Positions 1 to 12,374 of a stretch of 64,000 nt of DNA are shown piece after piece. The stretch lies in NCBI RefSeq assembly GCF_023053635.1, contig NC_086183.1:30299501-30363500 (forward strand), read 5' to 3'. Both the position numbers and the translations under genes were made by a program. How positions within the stretch are numbered: position 1 is the stretch's first letter; every line of letters begins with the position of its first letter. This DNA is from Elgaria multicarinata webbii. Taxonomy: Eukaryota; Chordata; Lepidosauria; Squamata; Anguidae. The notes under the pieces are model-generated. The model was not told the origin of the DNA, searched no databases, and was given only the letters and a program-made list of their open reading frames with translations.

Positions 1-184
1 CTGACAAGATAAGGAACACTGGCCCTGACATACAGAGTGAGATGCTTTAAACCAGTGATTCTACAACTGCCTATTTTGGTAATTCAACAACTTCATTTAA
101 ATACTGATTTAAATTGGTATTTGAGGGATGGGGTGATTTAAATCACTGATAATCAAATAGAAAGGAATCAAAAATAAAACTGCC

Positions 185-450
185 AATACCATACTGCCCT
201 TATACAAATCTATGGTGTGATCAGATTTAGAATACCATGTACAATTCTGGTCATCACACCGAAAAAAAGATGTTGTGGACTTGGGGAAGGCGCAGAAAAG
301 GGTAACCGAAATGATCAAGGGGCTGGAGAAACTCCACTATGAGGAAAGGTTACAACATCTGGGAATGTTTAGCTTAGAAAAAAGGCGAGTAAGGGGATAT
401 ATGATAGATGTGTACAAAAAGGATGCATGATGTGGAGAAAGTGGATAGAG
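185..450 (+). repeat. CR1-like LINE fragment (RT C-terminal part)
   Basis: The plus frame reads KRVTEMIKGLEKLHYEERLQ then LGMFSLEKRRVRG, the well-known C-terminal part of CR1-clade reverse transcriptase. It is decayed and lacks the 3' end. Flanking AT-rich sequence (about 85-165 and 640-700) contains repeated ATTTAAATCA palindromes, suggesting it landed in an older palindromic element. Confidence 0.75.
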
Positions 451-1544
451 AGACATTTTTCTTCTTCTCTTGTAATACTAGAACCTAGGGTCATCCCATG
501 AAGCTGATTAGTGAGGAACGCAAGTGGGAGTGTGCAATTGCACACATATCTTACTTTTGGGTTTCCCATAGACAGCTGGTTGGCAACTATGTGAACAGAA
601 TGCTGGACTAAATGAACTCTTGGTCCAATTCAGCGTGGCTCTTCTTATGTAAATCATTAAACCAAGTTTCAATCACTGATTTAAATTTAATTTCCAATTT
701 TTAATTCATGCATTTTCTGAAGAGTATAGACAAATTGGTTTTTATAACAATTAATGTGTGTTGGTTTTCAACTAAATAAAACCTTTATATTGCCTAGAAA
801 TATCAACCAAAACCTCGGGTTAAGTAGCTCACCCACTTTTGCACTACAGAATTTGCATCAGCTTAAGAAACAATGTGGAAAAACGTTAAATTCATGGGCT
901 TCTGCTTGGGTCTGTGCTGATGTGCAAGAACACTAAGCAAGATCACTTACTGAAAAGACATATCCAGGACAGAGTTAGGCATGTTGGACTGTGGGCAAAA
1001 TGTCCAGAATTTTCCAGTAGCAGTGATGGCAGTTACAGGGTAAAATGTTGTTTCTCCAGGACTTGTGAATTAAATATCCACATTGTCTGGTCGATCAAGT
1101 CATACATATTTGTAATCTGACTCATAAAGCTTCTGTAAGCTACTACCAGGTCCCACACCACTTTTGGAATTCTTCAGAAAAATGGTACCTTTTCTGAGAC
1201 AATATGCAATGCTGAGATATGCAGCAGCAGCTCTGAGCACACAAGCAGGGTATCCCTATTGCCAAGCTATGGAATTTGTGGCCGGTCACAAACTTCCATC
1301 TCTACAACTATTAATGAACCCTGTATCTTCACAGGACTCTTGATCATGGCATAAAGGTTTATTTTATCTCATTTAAGTTGATTTATCCTCCTTCCTTCTA
1401 CTGCAATTGCAACACTCAGTGCAACTTAAACATCAAAATTACAAAAGAAATTAATAAAATACGTAAAACAGAAAAACAATATAGGATTAAAAACAGAAAC
1501 ACAAGCAGCGTAACATCGTACACAGATTAGTCCACTAGAACTCC

Positions 1545-2265
1545 ATTAATGTACCTTAACCAAGGAGGCTGGAAGTCTGCTAGAATAAAATGTGTTCAAT
1601 TGGCATAAAGAGAGGTCACCAACTGAACCACCCAAGGCAGTGAGCCCCATGGTCTGGGCAGGGCTGTAGAAAAGGCCCTCTCTCATGTCCCAAATGACCA
1701 TGCCTCTGTCACTTTTAGAAAACAAAAAAGAGACTTTCTTGAAGATCTTGCACAGCAAACAGGCTCATACAAAAGGTGACAGCCCTTCAGGTACCATGTA
1801 CCTAAACAATTTTTGACTTTAACGGTTATAGCAAGCACTTTGGATTGTGCCTGGAAACTAACTGGAAGCCAATGCAGCTGTTGTAAAAGCAGTGTCATGT
1901 CATGTGCTCCCAAGGCTGAAACACCCATCAAGACTCTTGCTGTTTCATTCAGGCTAGCTGATGTTTCTGGAGACACTGCAAAAGCAACACCATGCAGAGT
2001 GTGTTCCAATAATCCACTTTGGAGGTAACTTTAGGCAGTGTCATCATAATCTTCCCAGGAAAGAGTGCATATCATGCACCAACCTAAGGTGGTCAAAAGC
2101 ACTCCTGGTCCCAGTTGCTACCTGAGTATCTAGGAGCACATCCAGACCCAAGGGTACTTTCACACTGTGACCCTGATTTTTCAAGGGGAGTGCTACCTCA
2201 TCCCAAGCAGGCTGCCAGATCGGTTTTATTCCAACAAGGAACAACTCTGTTTTATGTGGCGTAAG
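1545..2265 (-). repeat. L2-clade LINE remnant
   Basis: The minus frame at 2009-1683 contains LLQQLHWLPVSFQAQSKVL and further matches to the LHWLPV...FK...YKAL block of vertebrate L2. Heavily decayed. Confidence 0.65.
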
Positions 2266-2267
2266 CT

Positions 2268-2518
2268 TTTATTTTATTTATGGTTATTATTGCATCTATA
2301 TCCCACCTTTTCTCCTCCAAGGGACCCAAGGTGGCATACATAATCCTCCTCCTCTCCATTTTATCCTAACAACAACAACCCTGTGAGGTAGGTTGGGCTG
2401 AGAGTTTGTGACTGGCCCAAAGTCACCCAGTGAGCTTCCACGGCTGAGTGGGGACTAGAACCCAGGTCTTCTGAATCCCAGTCCAAGACTCTAGCCACTA
2501 TACCACACTGGCTTCAAT
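2268..2518 (-). repeat. tRNA-derived SINE (squamate type), full length
   Basis: Read on the minus strand, a tRNA-like head has an A box (TGGTATAGTGG) and a B box (GGTTCTAGTCC), followed by a body with ACCTCACAGGGTTG and a tail ending GGTGGGATATAGATG. Near-identical in plan to the copies at 36.97 kb and 56.85 kb. Confidence 0.8.
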
Positions 2519-2821
2519 TTGTTAGCCCCTCATTCAGCCCACCACTGCTCCCAAGCATCAAATATTAGTGGCTGCTGATATTAAATACTGGGGTTGCCTT
2601 CACAGATGAGCATTATGTGAATAACTCTCCTGATTTCTTTCTGCATACTAAGAAGTCATGGGAACGGGAGGATTTCAGGTGGAAAGCCGGATAGTTTATA
2701 CTGGATAGAGGCCCAGTATTGGGCAAAAGGCGGGATATAAATAAATATAATAATAACGACAACAACAACAAGAAGTTTTTAAAGGGGGGGAGGTAAATGT
2801 CATTAGAAATTCAATCCTTAC

Positions 2822-2922
2822 ACCAGCTTTTCCCAACCTAGTGCTCTCCAGATGTGTTGGGCTACAGCTGCCAGCATTTGCCAGCCAGCCCTGGGTTGGG
2901 GAAGGCTGCTTTAGACCATCTT
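2822..2922. repeat. hAT-like MITE fragment
   Basis: CCCAACCTAGTGCTCTCCAG at one end and CTGGGTTGGGGAAGGCTG at the other form an imperfect inverted repeat around a short core. Related pieces occur at about 10,730-10,785. Confidence 0.5.
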
Positions 2923-4242
2923 AAGCATCCTGCAATATAAATAAGTAGATGCATTCCAGTGTTGTTTTTCAGGTTTTGTAGCTAAGGATGCCTCTTCTAT
3001 TTTATTTCACATATTAATAACCTAAAGGAGACTATTGTATTTGGCATTAAAGTAAGAGACTCTGCGATAACTCAGTTCCAACCAAAATAGCAAGAATTCC
3101 ATGTTTTAATGTTTTCAATTAGCTTTACTTCTCCCTAAACATTCTTAGCTGTCAAGTATGAAGAATACATTTACTACTTGGTGAGAGAGAATGAGAAATC
3201 ATGAACCTCTAGCTCCCACTTGATTTAGTGTAGTGGATCAGCACCAACTGGCAGATCATAATTTGGCACACATGCATACACACAAAGACAGACTAGGGCA
3301 ACGTCTAAGGAGGAATTGTGAAAAACATAAATCATATGTTCCAAAAAACAACAAAAAATTAAGGCAGCCAGGACCAATCAAACTTAAGTCCTCCCTATTT
3401 TAAAAAGTGTGGGGAGGGGAAGAATTGCTGCTGTTGATGCTTTTTAAAATGAAAGAGCAACAACTGGATGAGCATTTCCGCAAACAGACACACAGAAAAA
3501 TTAAAATACTATCCCAGGATTCTGATACTGAAACCTTGATCTTAACCACATTTACTTGGCTGTCTGGGTGATTTCTGTAGGACTTACTTCAAAATATGTG
3601 TGTTCAATATCACAGTGTAAGTAACGTCATCTGTACACATTTATAACCAGGTCATTTCAGTGAAATAGTTGGCTGGCCAAGCACTTAAGTAAATACTCAG
3701 GAATCTTGCAGTAAAAGAGCCTGAATTACAAGAGAAATAAACCCCAACCCATATCGCCATGCCTTTCATTCTAGATTAGTGTAGTTACTGTTAAACAACC
3801 AAAAATACTAAGGAAAAAAAAAGGGAAAGGAAAATCTCTTAGCTAGTATATTAAAATACCCCATATAAGTCAAGTTATGGACAATAATGCAGCTGTGTTA
3901 GTTAAAAGCCAGTTTTGAAGTCCCATCACACAAACAAACCCCCAAGATAGACATAATGCACCCCAATCCTGTTTGTAGAGTTCTCCAGACACTTTTCATT
4001 TAAAGCTGTTTTACCATAGCAAGTTTCAATAAATGTCAGTACTCTCAGGGATAGTCACCCCACAGATGTCCACAGAACATGAATCTGATCAAAATATTGA
4101 AAGAACAGACTTACTCTTGTTAAGAAAGAGCTGTTTTAGAAACATTTTTTTTTACATTGGATTTACAAAACATATATAGAATGACTTTATATATTATGGT
4201 TTGTTTATTACTGTGAACTTTGAGGTATGGACATGTTTGGAT

Positions 4243-4312
4243 AAATTTATTTATTTATTACATTTCTTTACTGCCCAATAGCCGGAGCTCTCTGGGCGGT
4301 TCACTCAACTCC
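4243..4312 (-). repeat. L2-type LINE 3' tail
   Basis: Reverse copy of the GCCCAGAGAGCTTCGGCTAT tail family, with a poly-TTTA flank. The same tail closes the longer LINE at 11.08-11.34 kb. Confidence 0.6.
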
Positions 4313-4974
4313 AGAAGAGATTAACTATATTGGAGTACTAGTTGGGGCTATGGAACAGGACAGGCCAAAGAACTTTTGAATGTAATGCAAATGTATATAC
4401 AGGTGTAAAAGAAAACAGAAGCAAAAACAAGTATATTAAAAAAGGGGGGGAGAAGGGGCCATGATTCATGCACAAAATGAAAAGAACACCTTAAAAGCAA
4501 CAAATATGTTTTTATTTCACTGAAATATGTATGCTCAAGATGACATGAGAATATAGCACAAGAAGTGGCAACATACCATTTGGCAACAAAAAACCACTTG
4601 CAAAAAATCCCCTATATCCAGGCCAATTATTTTCATAGTGCTGCATTGTTGTTATTCTTGAACCAAAGGAACACAAAAACAAACATGCAACGGTTTGCAG
4701 GACAAGGCCAGAAGCTCAAGTTTCAGATTTCATAAAGAGGTGGAGGGGAGGTTAGTAGAGGATAACCAGTATCTGGCAGGTCTTCCTTGTCTCACAGAGC
4801 TCAAGAATGCATTTTTACATTACCAGAACAAACGCCTCTATAGTGTTCGGAAATGCCTTGAAAAGCAGATACCATAAACACCAGATTCCCCTTTTTAACC
4901 TTATACCAGAGAAAATAATACATTTTTGCCTTGCACCTCGCCATCCAAACGTTCAAAAACCAAGCGAGAAGACC

Positions 4975-6075
4975 CATCTGCGGGGGACATCCTTTGCTTT
5001 TATTTTGGAGATGGAGTGGGGTGCGGGGGGCGGGTGGAGAAAGCGAAATAGACGATGCCTTTAGAACCGGGAAATAATAATAATAAAAAAACCCCGACAC
5101 ATAACCCTTCCAACGCTGCGAATGATCATCATCTCCTCTCTTTCCCCCATCTCCCCAAAGCCCCCCCCCTTTCTGCTGGGGAAGGAAAACCTATTCTAGA
5201 ACCCTGTACGGATACGCGAAGGAAGAGATGGGGGTGGGGAGAGAATCTCCCAGCGCCCCCTCTTTGGCCACAACGATTAGAACGTTGTGTATCATTTTAT
5301 AAAGCTACATTGTATTCTGTAGACGTGCCCTGCAGACGCAGTAATAGGAGGCTGTTTGGGGGGGAGAACTGGATTGGGGGAGCAATGGAAAGAGATCAGT
5401 GCTGCTACCCAAGGAGGGGGGGACACGGTTCCCTTTCCCCCCAGGTTTTTTTCGCCCTGTCACAGCCCTGAGTTGCAGGTAGAGAGAGTTAAGAGATTTA
5501 AAGAGAAATTGCTACATTGTAACAAACTCACCGTGATGTTTGAGCAGCAGTCAGCGCGGGGTCTCCGAGACATCCCCGCACGGGCTCCGGAGGCAGGACC
5601 CCAGCAGGCACAGACTCATAGAGGGCCAGCTCAATGCCTGATTGCAATGGAGGAAGGCTTCCTATTATTTAAAATGTTAAAAAGCAAAGGAGTAAAACAA
5701 AGGAAGAAAAAGCAGGGCTAGAGAACAATGTTAAAAACATACACCTTCAACTTTATTTTACAATTTTTTAAGCGGAAGGTTTTTTGTTTTTTTAAAAAAA
5801 CAATTTTCCTCCACCCCTTCCACTTAATTTGCATTCGTGCTGCCCCACCCCCTCCCTCTCTTTCAAAATAGCCACACACGCGCGCACGCTCAAAGGAGAG
5901 CCGAGCACGAAGACATCACCACAGGGCTGTCAAGCGAGGGGTGAATTAAAGGTACAGGCGCACTACGCGACCTTCATGATTTCTAGCGAAGCTTCGCATT
6001 CCCAGGAGGAGGACGAGGACGACGAGACGGAGGGGGCGTTTCCACACCGTAGGCGGTTTGGAATGGATGGATGAA
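4975..6075 (-). promoter_or_regulatory. CpG-richer block, possible 5' end of a minus-strand gene (BICRA?)
   Basis: GC content and CpG frequency rise from about 4,975 to 6,075. On the minus strand a good splice donor (ATCACG|GTGAGT) lies at 5532/5531, so a non-coding first exon could run from about 5.66 kb down to 5532. In human, BICRA is transcribed away from ZNF541 on its 5' side, which fits this strand. No coding sequence of BICRA is visible, so the gene name is inference only. Confidence 0.3.
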
Positions 6076-6295
6076 ATATTAATTCCAAGGGAGCTCTTAA
6101 TAACAATAAATATTATTTTAAATAGAGAAAAACTCCCGTGTATTGAAGAGAAACGGGGAACAATTTTCACTCAGCTAAAGTCTTACTGATTTAGTACAGA
6201 CCTGAACTACAGGAACTTTGGCTGAAACTGTTTAGCTCCAGACCAGTCATGGGGGAAAAAAGTTGCAGCAATCTAACTGATTTCAGCACCTGCTA

Positions 6296-6500
6296 GCCCA
6301 AGCATACTTACTAGAGAGTAAGCCCTATTGAACTTTGTAGGATTTACTTTTGGGTAAACATAGTTATCAGTGGGCATATAATTATGAAGTAATGGGCCCA
6401 GAAATCGGCTAAAGAGCAAAATGAAAGCCTAACGGTGCAATCACAAGCACATCTACTCAGGTTCAATGGGATTTACTCCCAGGTAAATGTCTACAAGACT
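6296..6500. repeat. Two short palindromic elements (GCAATCCTA family), decayed
   Basis: Sequence like AGTAAGCCCTATTGAACTT and GGGATTTACTCCCAGGTAAA with gcaatc-type ends. This is the same small palindromic family as at 8.0, 30.1, 35.1 and 39.15 kb. Confidence 0.5.
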
Positions 6501-9160
6501 CCAGCCTCGGTGTTTTGTAAATCATAACTGTTTTCACAACTATGGCTGTGATGCACCATTCACATAAGCCAGAACTGCTTTGTTCCATTGCATAGATAGG
6601 ACCTACTGACTGATATCCTAACGTTTTACAAGAGCCTCATTCTCACAGATGGGCAGGTTATAGTACAGATAGGTTGCCTTCAAACTTGCGTGGTATACTT
6701 AAAACAAAAACAGAATCAATGTTGTCTGCTAATGTGTATAGAAATTACAAAGCAAGCATGGGATACATGGACAATTTAAGCAGCTAAGGCATAGCTAATC
6801 TGTGTTATGAGGTCCTGTTAAAAAGATCAGACCAAGGCTTCTGTAGAGTCCCAGGAACCAGCAGGTGGTCCACTGGAAATTGACCAGGGCTCAACCGCTG
6901 GACTATAATCTATTTCCTCCCCACCCCTGGGTTAATAGGACTCAGGATGTACTAAATTATTTTTCTTCTACTAATTTCAGCAATAAACAAATTCTGGCTC
7001 TACTAAACCAAAACCCCTGCAATATGGATTACTGTTTTCATGTCAGAATGCAGTAAGTTCTGTGTGGCTCAATCCTGAACAAGCATTCCCACCAAGCCGA
7101 TAGTTAAAATATATTTTATTCCTTTCTCCCACACTGACCCTTGTGTTTTCTGCTACACTTCCAATGCCTGAAAAAGCCTCCTTGTCTCAAAAGACATCTT
7201 TCTCTTCAGACCTGCTCCTTCTACAAGCCTGTCTTGACCCTCTTCCTCATTCTTTTATTATGCTTTTTAAAAAAATCACTCTTTAACTACCCTACTCCTT
7301 CAGCTACTGAAATGAAGGCACAAAATTATTGCAAATGGGGCTACAGCAACCTCTGTCAGATGCTAAGTGAAGCAGTGTAGGATCATGTAAAACTGACCCG
7401 TTGTTATTTGTGCATACAAGGAACCTGGTGGAATAGGATTATAGGCAACATGTTTACTGATTATTTGATAGGATTTTTGCCAGTGACAGAGTGAGCCATG
7501 TTGGCACAAGTGCATAAGTAGCTATAATGCAAATACAACTAGTTGACAGCAAAGGCAAGGACAGACAGGCTCACTTCATTTAGGATGCTGCTAGCATAAC
7601 GATTCTTGCCCCAAATACCTTGAACCATTACTGATGCATGAATCTGGAGAACCACTTCGAGATTTTTAAAAATATGTTAAGCAGTACATACATCTATTTA
7701 TTAAATTAAATCAAACCACATAACTTCTGTGCTCCTGCCATGGCCGAGTTAAGTGTAAAGCAATGGTAATAGTAGACCCAGAAAGTATTTATGTAAATAG
7801 TTTCATTAGTCCCAAGACCTTTAAGACTATATTCTTTCATATTTACTTAGTTTACAATGTAAATTAATTACATGTGATTTGTTGGACTACACATCAATAT
7901 ACATTTTTAAACAGTAGGTAAATATGGAAGAACACCGTCTTAAAAGTCTTGGATAGATGTAACTTACACATACTAGTGTTCAGTCTACTGGTTTTCATAT
8001 TACTATCTAGAGATTTAAGGCTGCAGTCCTAAACACACTTAACTGTAAGTATCATTGAACTCAATGGAACTTACTCCAGGTAGACTCATAGGATTGCACT
8101 GCATGGTTTTGAAAAAAACCACAGAAACAAAATGACTAATCAGGATATAAGACTGTGTAGACTTGTTTAGTCTGTGTTAATAACAAGCAATTTTAATGAA
8201 CAATTTAATACTATATGGCATTAAAATATTAAGCCATATAGAAATATTATAAATAACTATACAGACATGCATAGGTTTTGGTATTTTAAAAATTAGAAAT
8301 ATTCAAAGGAACCATTTGTAATATAAAGAAAAATCAATTTGAAAACATACAATATAGAACCTATTGCCTGTTATTTTATCTCAGTATATTTCAATACAAA
8401 TTATAATATATACTCCATGTCATGTGAAACCTGATCTGCTGCATGTTTACTCAGAAACAAACCCCATGTTAAATAGATCTTATTTGAGTAAGAGTTCATG
8501 GGATTGTTAAACAACCCAATCCTAAGTAGGTTTGCTTGAACATGTTCCAGTTAGTTCAATGGGGCTTACAGATAAGCAGGTTTAGGATAATTAGTTCTGA
8601 AAAGTTTGCTCAACTATTCCAGAGTTATTGGTCTGGGTACTGAAAACAAACCAATGGTGTTTTATTTACTAATCAAAATAAATCCAACCAGCATCCTTAC
8701 AAAGTATGGTTAGGATGGCAAAGTTAGACTTTAGTAATTATTCTTACTTCTAGTCTATCACAAATACAAGCTCTAGTAAGATCAATTAGCATATAGCACT
8801 AAAAGAGACACAAGGCTGATGTTTGCCCAGCTTGTGGTGTAGCAGACATAAGACAAAACCTGGGTTATATATTCACCTAGTTCACTCAACTCATACAACT
8901 TTTTCAAACAATATTCCTCAATGGGATTTAGCTGTTTCTGGCAGCACAGTTACCAGGAAAGTTCTGTAGAAATCTACTAACAATCAAGATCCTGCTTGGT
9001 TTATCCACTAATGCCCAAACAATTTTTTTTCAAAAAAACCATTATTTTTCAATACTTCACTTTCACTATATTACTTTTTCATAGCCAGCAACATAAGCAA
9101 AAGTAATCAGTGAAACTCTTAATTACTGTTTGGATGCTATATCCAGCAAGACACACAGCC
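6501..9160. other. Intergenic stretch without recognised genes
   Basis: AT-rich sequence with short palindromic elements at about 8,014-8,100 and 8,430-8,595 and no convincing coding frame on either strand. Short open frames (about 6,865-7,056 and 7,141-7,380) lack domains and splice context. Confidence 0.6.
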
Positions 9161-9169
9161 AACGCGTAC

Positions 9170-9625
9170 ACTGAAAAAGCCGGGGATTTCTGAGTTATAT
9201 GGTGCGGAGGTTCTCGGTTCCACTCTAAAGCCAGACAGGCATCGTCTTAAACGGGCGCTGTGATCAGGCAGCTGAAAGCACAGCTCAGGAAAGGGTCCTC
9301 AGCGTACTAATTAAAAACTGGTTTTGCCGGAGAGAGCGTTCTCCTGATTGGCCAAAAGTGGAGCAGATCAGAAAATAATGGGTTGGGCTAAAGGCAGCAC
9401 TCATCACCCTGATTAGGCAGGTTAAATGTGATTGACTATCGTTGGTAATTAATAAGGGGGTAGGACTTTCTGCTATGTTTATACTCTACGATTGGCTGGA
9501 TTTGAATTGTCTCTAAATTCTGTTTATACTTGGGTGGAGCTGTGGAGGGGCTCACTTTGGTGGGGTATAAAAGGCCTGGGCTATGAGCAAAGCAAGCAGT
9601 AGTAGAGTACAGGGATAGTTTAACA
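9170..9625 (+). promoter_or_regulatory. TATA box with inverted CCAAT boxes: isolated promoter or solo LTR fossil
   Basis: TATAAAAGG at about 9566 is preceded by GATTGGCC at about 9345 and GATTGGCTGG at about 9490 (inverted CCAAT boxes), with scattered CpG from 9,165. No open frame follows. Such spacing is seen in cellular promoters and in LTRs. I see no clear TG...CA borders or internal retroviral part, so its origin is undecided. Confidence 0.35.
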
Positions 9626-10194
9626 GAAAGAGAGCCTGATAAAAGGCAGGATTTTAAATAACTCCAGCTCTCCTTGTCAGCTCCCAAACATGTTTTGCCC
9701 AGCATTTTTGGAACATATCCTGTTGTGATTAAAACATGGAAGGCTTCAAAGGGTAGACATTGAAGGGGATACTTTGAAGTTGCAATTTAGTGTTTTTTTT
9801 TGGCTAATATAGTGCTTTGCAGATTTTCAAAAAATAAAACAAACTTTCAGGTCCCTGCTTCTAAGGAACTTACAGTCTACAACTGTCTTTCAGACTTCCT
9901 GATTCATGATTAATCTTGAATGTAATGATGGACTTGATCATAAATTGCAGTTTGGAGCCATGTTCATTGTATATTTTTGTATCTTTTGTTTACAGGACTT
10001 AAAATCCAGTTTTATGGAGTCCAAGAAATTACACAGCTCTGCAATGGGAGAGATTCATTTTTCATATATTAGCCAGCCCTTAAGCATTTCCTAAAGGCAC
10101 ACATGAGCACTTGTGCATGGTGGAAGAACCTCCAGCCTCTAAAGACATTTTGAAAATGAAGCTGAAATTATTAACAAACCCAAACCATGGAATT

Positions 10195-10357
10195 GTATGG
10201 ACAATTAGGAAGGGCTATAGCTCCTGCAAGTAGCCGTCTGGGAAAGACCCTTGTTTGGGACTTTTGAAAGCTGGTGCCAGTCAGTGCAGTTAATACTGGG
10301 CTAAATGGGCCAATTGTTTCACTGGGTATAAGGCAGCTCCCTATGTTCTTATGACAT
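10195..10357 (+). repeat. tRNA-derived SINE, 5'-truncated
   Basis: Ends AAGGCAGCTCCCTATGTTC, with GGGAAAGACCC and GTGCCAGTCAGTGCAG upstream. This is the tail half of the SINE whose complete minus-strand copy lies at 34.43-34.63 kb. Confidence 0.65.
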
Positions 10358-11074
10358 GGTGGGGACTGCTGTATTGCTAATTGCTAGTGATGCCACAGGC
10401 TCTATTCAACAGGTGACCACACTGCTTGTAAAGCCATGTTCCAAACAGCATTTACTGACACACACATTGGGGAAAATCACATTTCACAGACACAAATTGT
10501 GCTTTGGGAATGAAATCACAACTGTCTTGAAGAAATTTGGATGCACCACATGTAACAAATGAGTACTATACATTTACTGCACTGCCATGGCTACCTTTTT
10601 AGTAACTATTACAATGTGTTATATGTGGAGCAACTTTTAAAACATCTTTGGGAACTTCAGTTAGTTTCAAACATAATAAGCATATTAACACCTGCATTGA
10701 AATGCCTTGACTGGATATGTGGTTGGATGCTCAGTTGTAGTCCAACACTACTGAAGGGCATCAGGTTGGGGAACCAGCATTGCCACCAGGGTACTTATTC
10801 TCCCATTGAACCTATGCAGTAGATGACATCATCATAGGTGCTGCTACCTTCAAGGAGGTCTTTTCTGTAGTTCTACCAGAGGTGCACAATTCTCACAAGG
10901 AATATCTGCAGGACGGAAGCTGTACTATTTACTCATGGTTCAACCCACAACCTTGAGTGTGGGTTATCATCTTATTTCAACCCAGTTATTATCTGGAAGT
11001 TGTAAATATCCCGATTTCACCAATATACTTTAATAAAGAGCTGGTGGCTAGTGGAAAAAGACAGTTTTACGAAG

Positions 11075-11340
11075 TTGACAACAAGAGAGAGGGCCTATTC
11101 TGTGGTGGCCCCCCAATTGTGGAACAATCTCCCTGACAAGGCCTGCCTGGTGCCGACATTGTTATCTTTTCGGTGCCAGGTCAAGACTTCTTTCAGGCAT
11201 TTAGAAAAATGTAATTAGCCAGGGTTTGTTTTTGTATGTTTTTGTGGTTTTAAATTTTTGTTTTAAAGTGTTTTTATCCTATGTAAAATGCCCAGAGAGC
11301 CTCAGCTATGGGGCGGTATACAAATGTAAATAATAATAAC
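11075..11340 (+). repeat. L2-clade LINE 3' end
   Basis: Contains a frame reading RAYSVVAPQLWNNLP and then LSFRCQVKTSFRHL, typical of the L2 ORF2 C-terminus. A T-rich UTR and the GCCCAGAGAGCCTCAGCTAT tail with (AAT)n follow. Confidence 0.7.
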
Positions 11341-12217
11341 ATTTTGTATGGTGATTCCTTTATTCACTTCTATATATGATGCGGGTGACTCAAAATTATT
11401 ATCACAGTATTAAAAAGTTGTACTGGTAATGGAATCCTCCCTGTTCCCCCATCCTTCATGGTATGAGTTATAGCATTATTACTGCCGGGGGACCTGTAAT
11501 AACCCATATTAGAACATATTCTGGCAGAGAAAAATATTCATCCTGAATTAAAAGCACATCACCTATGTATTGGTTAACTTAATTTACTAAATTATAAGAT
11601 ATAGAGCAGGGCTGAAAATAAAAATATTAAAAAGAAATTTGCTAGCAATAATAGTGCTTCTTAAGAAAAGATCTATGAACTGAGTATGTTTTCCTTTGTA
11701 AGTATTTATGAAGATTTACAACTGTCTTCTGATGTAAATCAGGATATAATCTCCACTTTATAAATCAAGAAGCTAGGACAAAAAAATATGCATGTTTAGA
11801 CAGAAAAAAGTCCTACAACTCCCAGCAATCCCCAGCCAGAATATTGCACTTTAGATAAGTTACTTCAGGCTATTCTCTGGTGAAAGTGATGTCAAAAAGT
11901 TACTATCCTACTCTAAGGAAGCAGAGGTGCTTCAAGACATCACACAAAGGGATTCTTGCATAACTGTTTTATGTCGTGGTTGTGCGGCAGCCATTGACTA
12001 CTTCCTGGAATTGCTCCAGGGAGCAGAAAAGAGTGCTCTCTTGAGTTGCTTCTATATGTTAACTTAAAACAAAATCAGCTGTACTGGAATTTCATAAGAA
12101 ATTCCAGAATTCATGGTCTGGCAATACCTTTATTAGGACAAACCAAATATACACAAAATTGTGGGCAAACTTTGGAGATCTCCAGACCAGGCAAGTTGTT
12201 ACAAAAAGGAGATAGTA

Positions 12218-12292
12218 TCATAGAATAGTAGAGTTGGAAGGGGCCTATAAGGCCATCGAGTCCAACCCCCTGCTCAATGCGGGGTGAGGAGT
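12218..12292 (-). repeat. CR1 LINE 3' tip
   Basis: Reverse copy of the CR1 terminal segment (ggggttggactcgatggcc...attctatgat). Plus-strand copies occur at 13.62, 25.15, 27.4, 48.47 and 52.68 kb. Confidence 0.8.
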
Positions 12293-12374
12293 CATCTTGA
12301 AAGTCATTAAATTTGCACTGTCAGAGTTAAGCCCGTTTTTCTTGTAGTAAAATTAAAATCATGGTTCTACAAAG

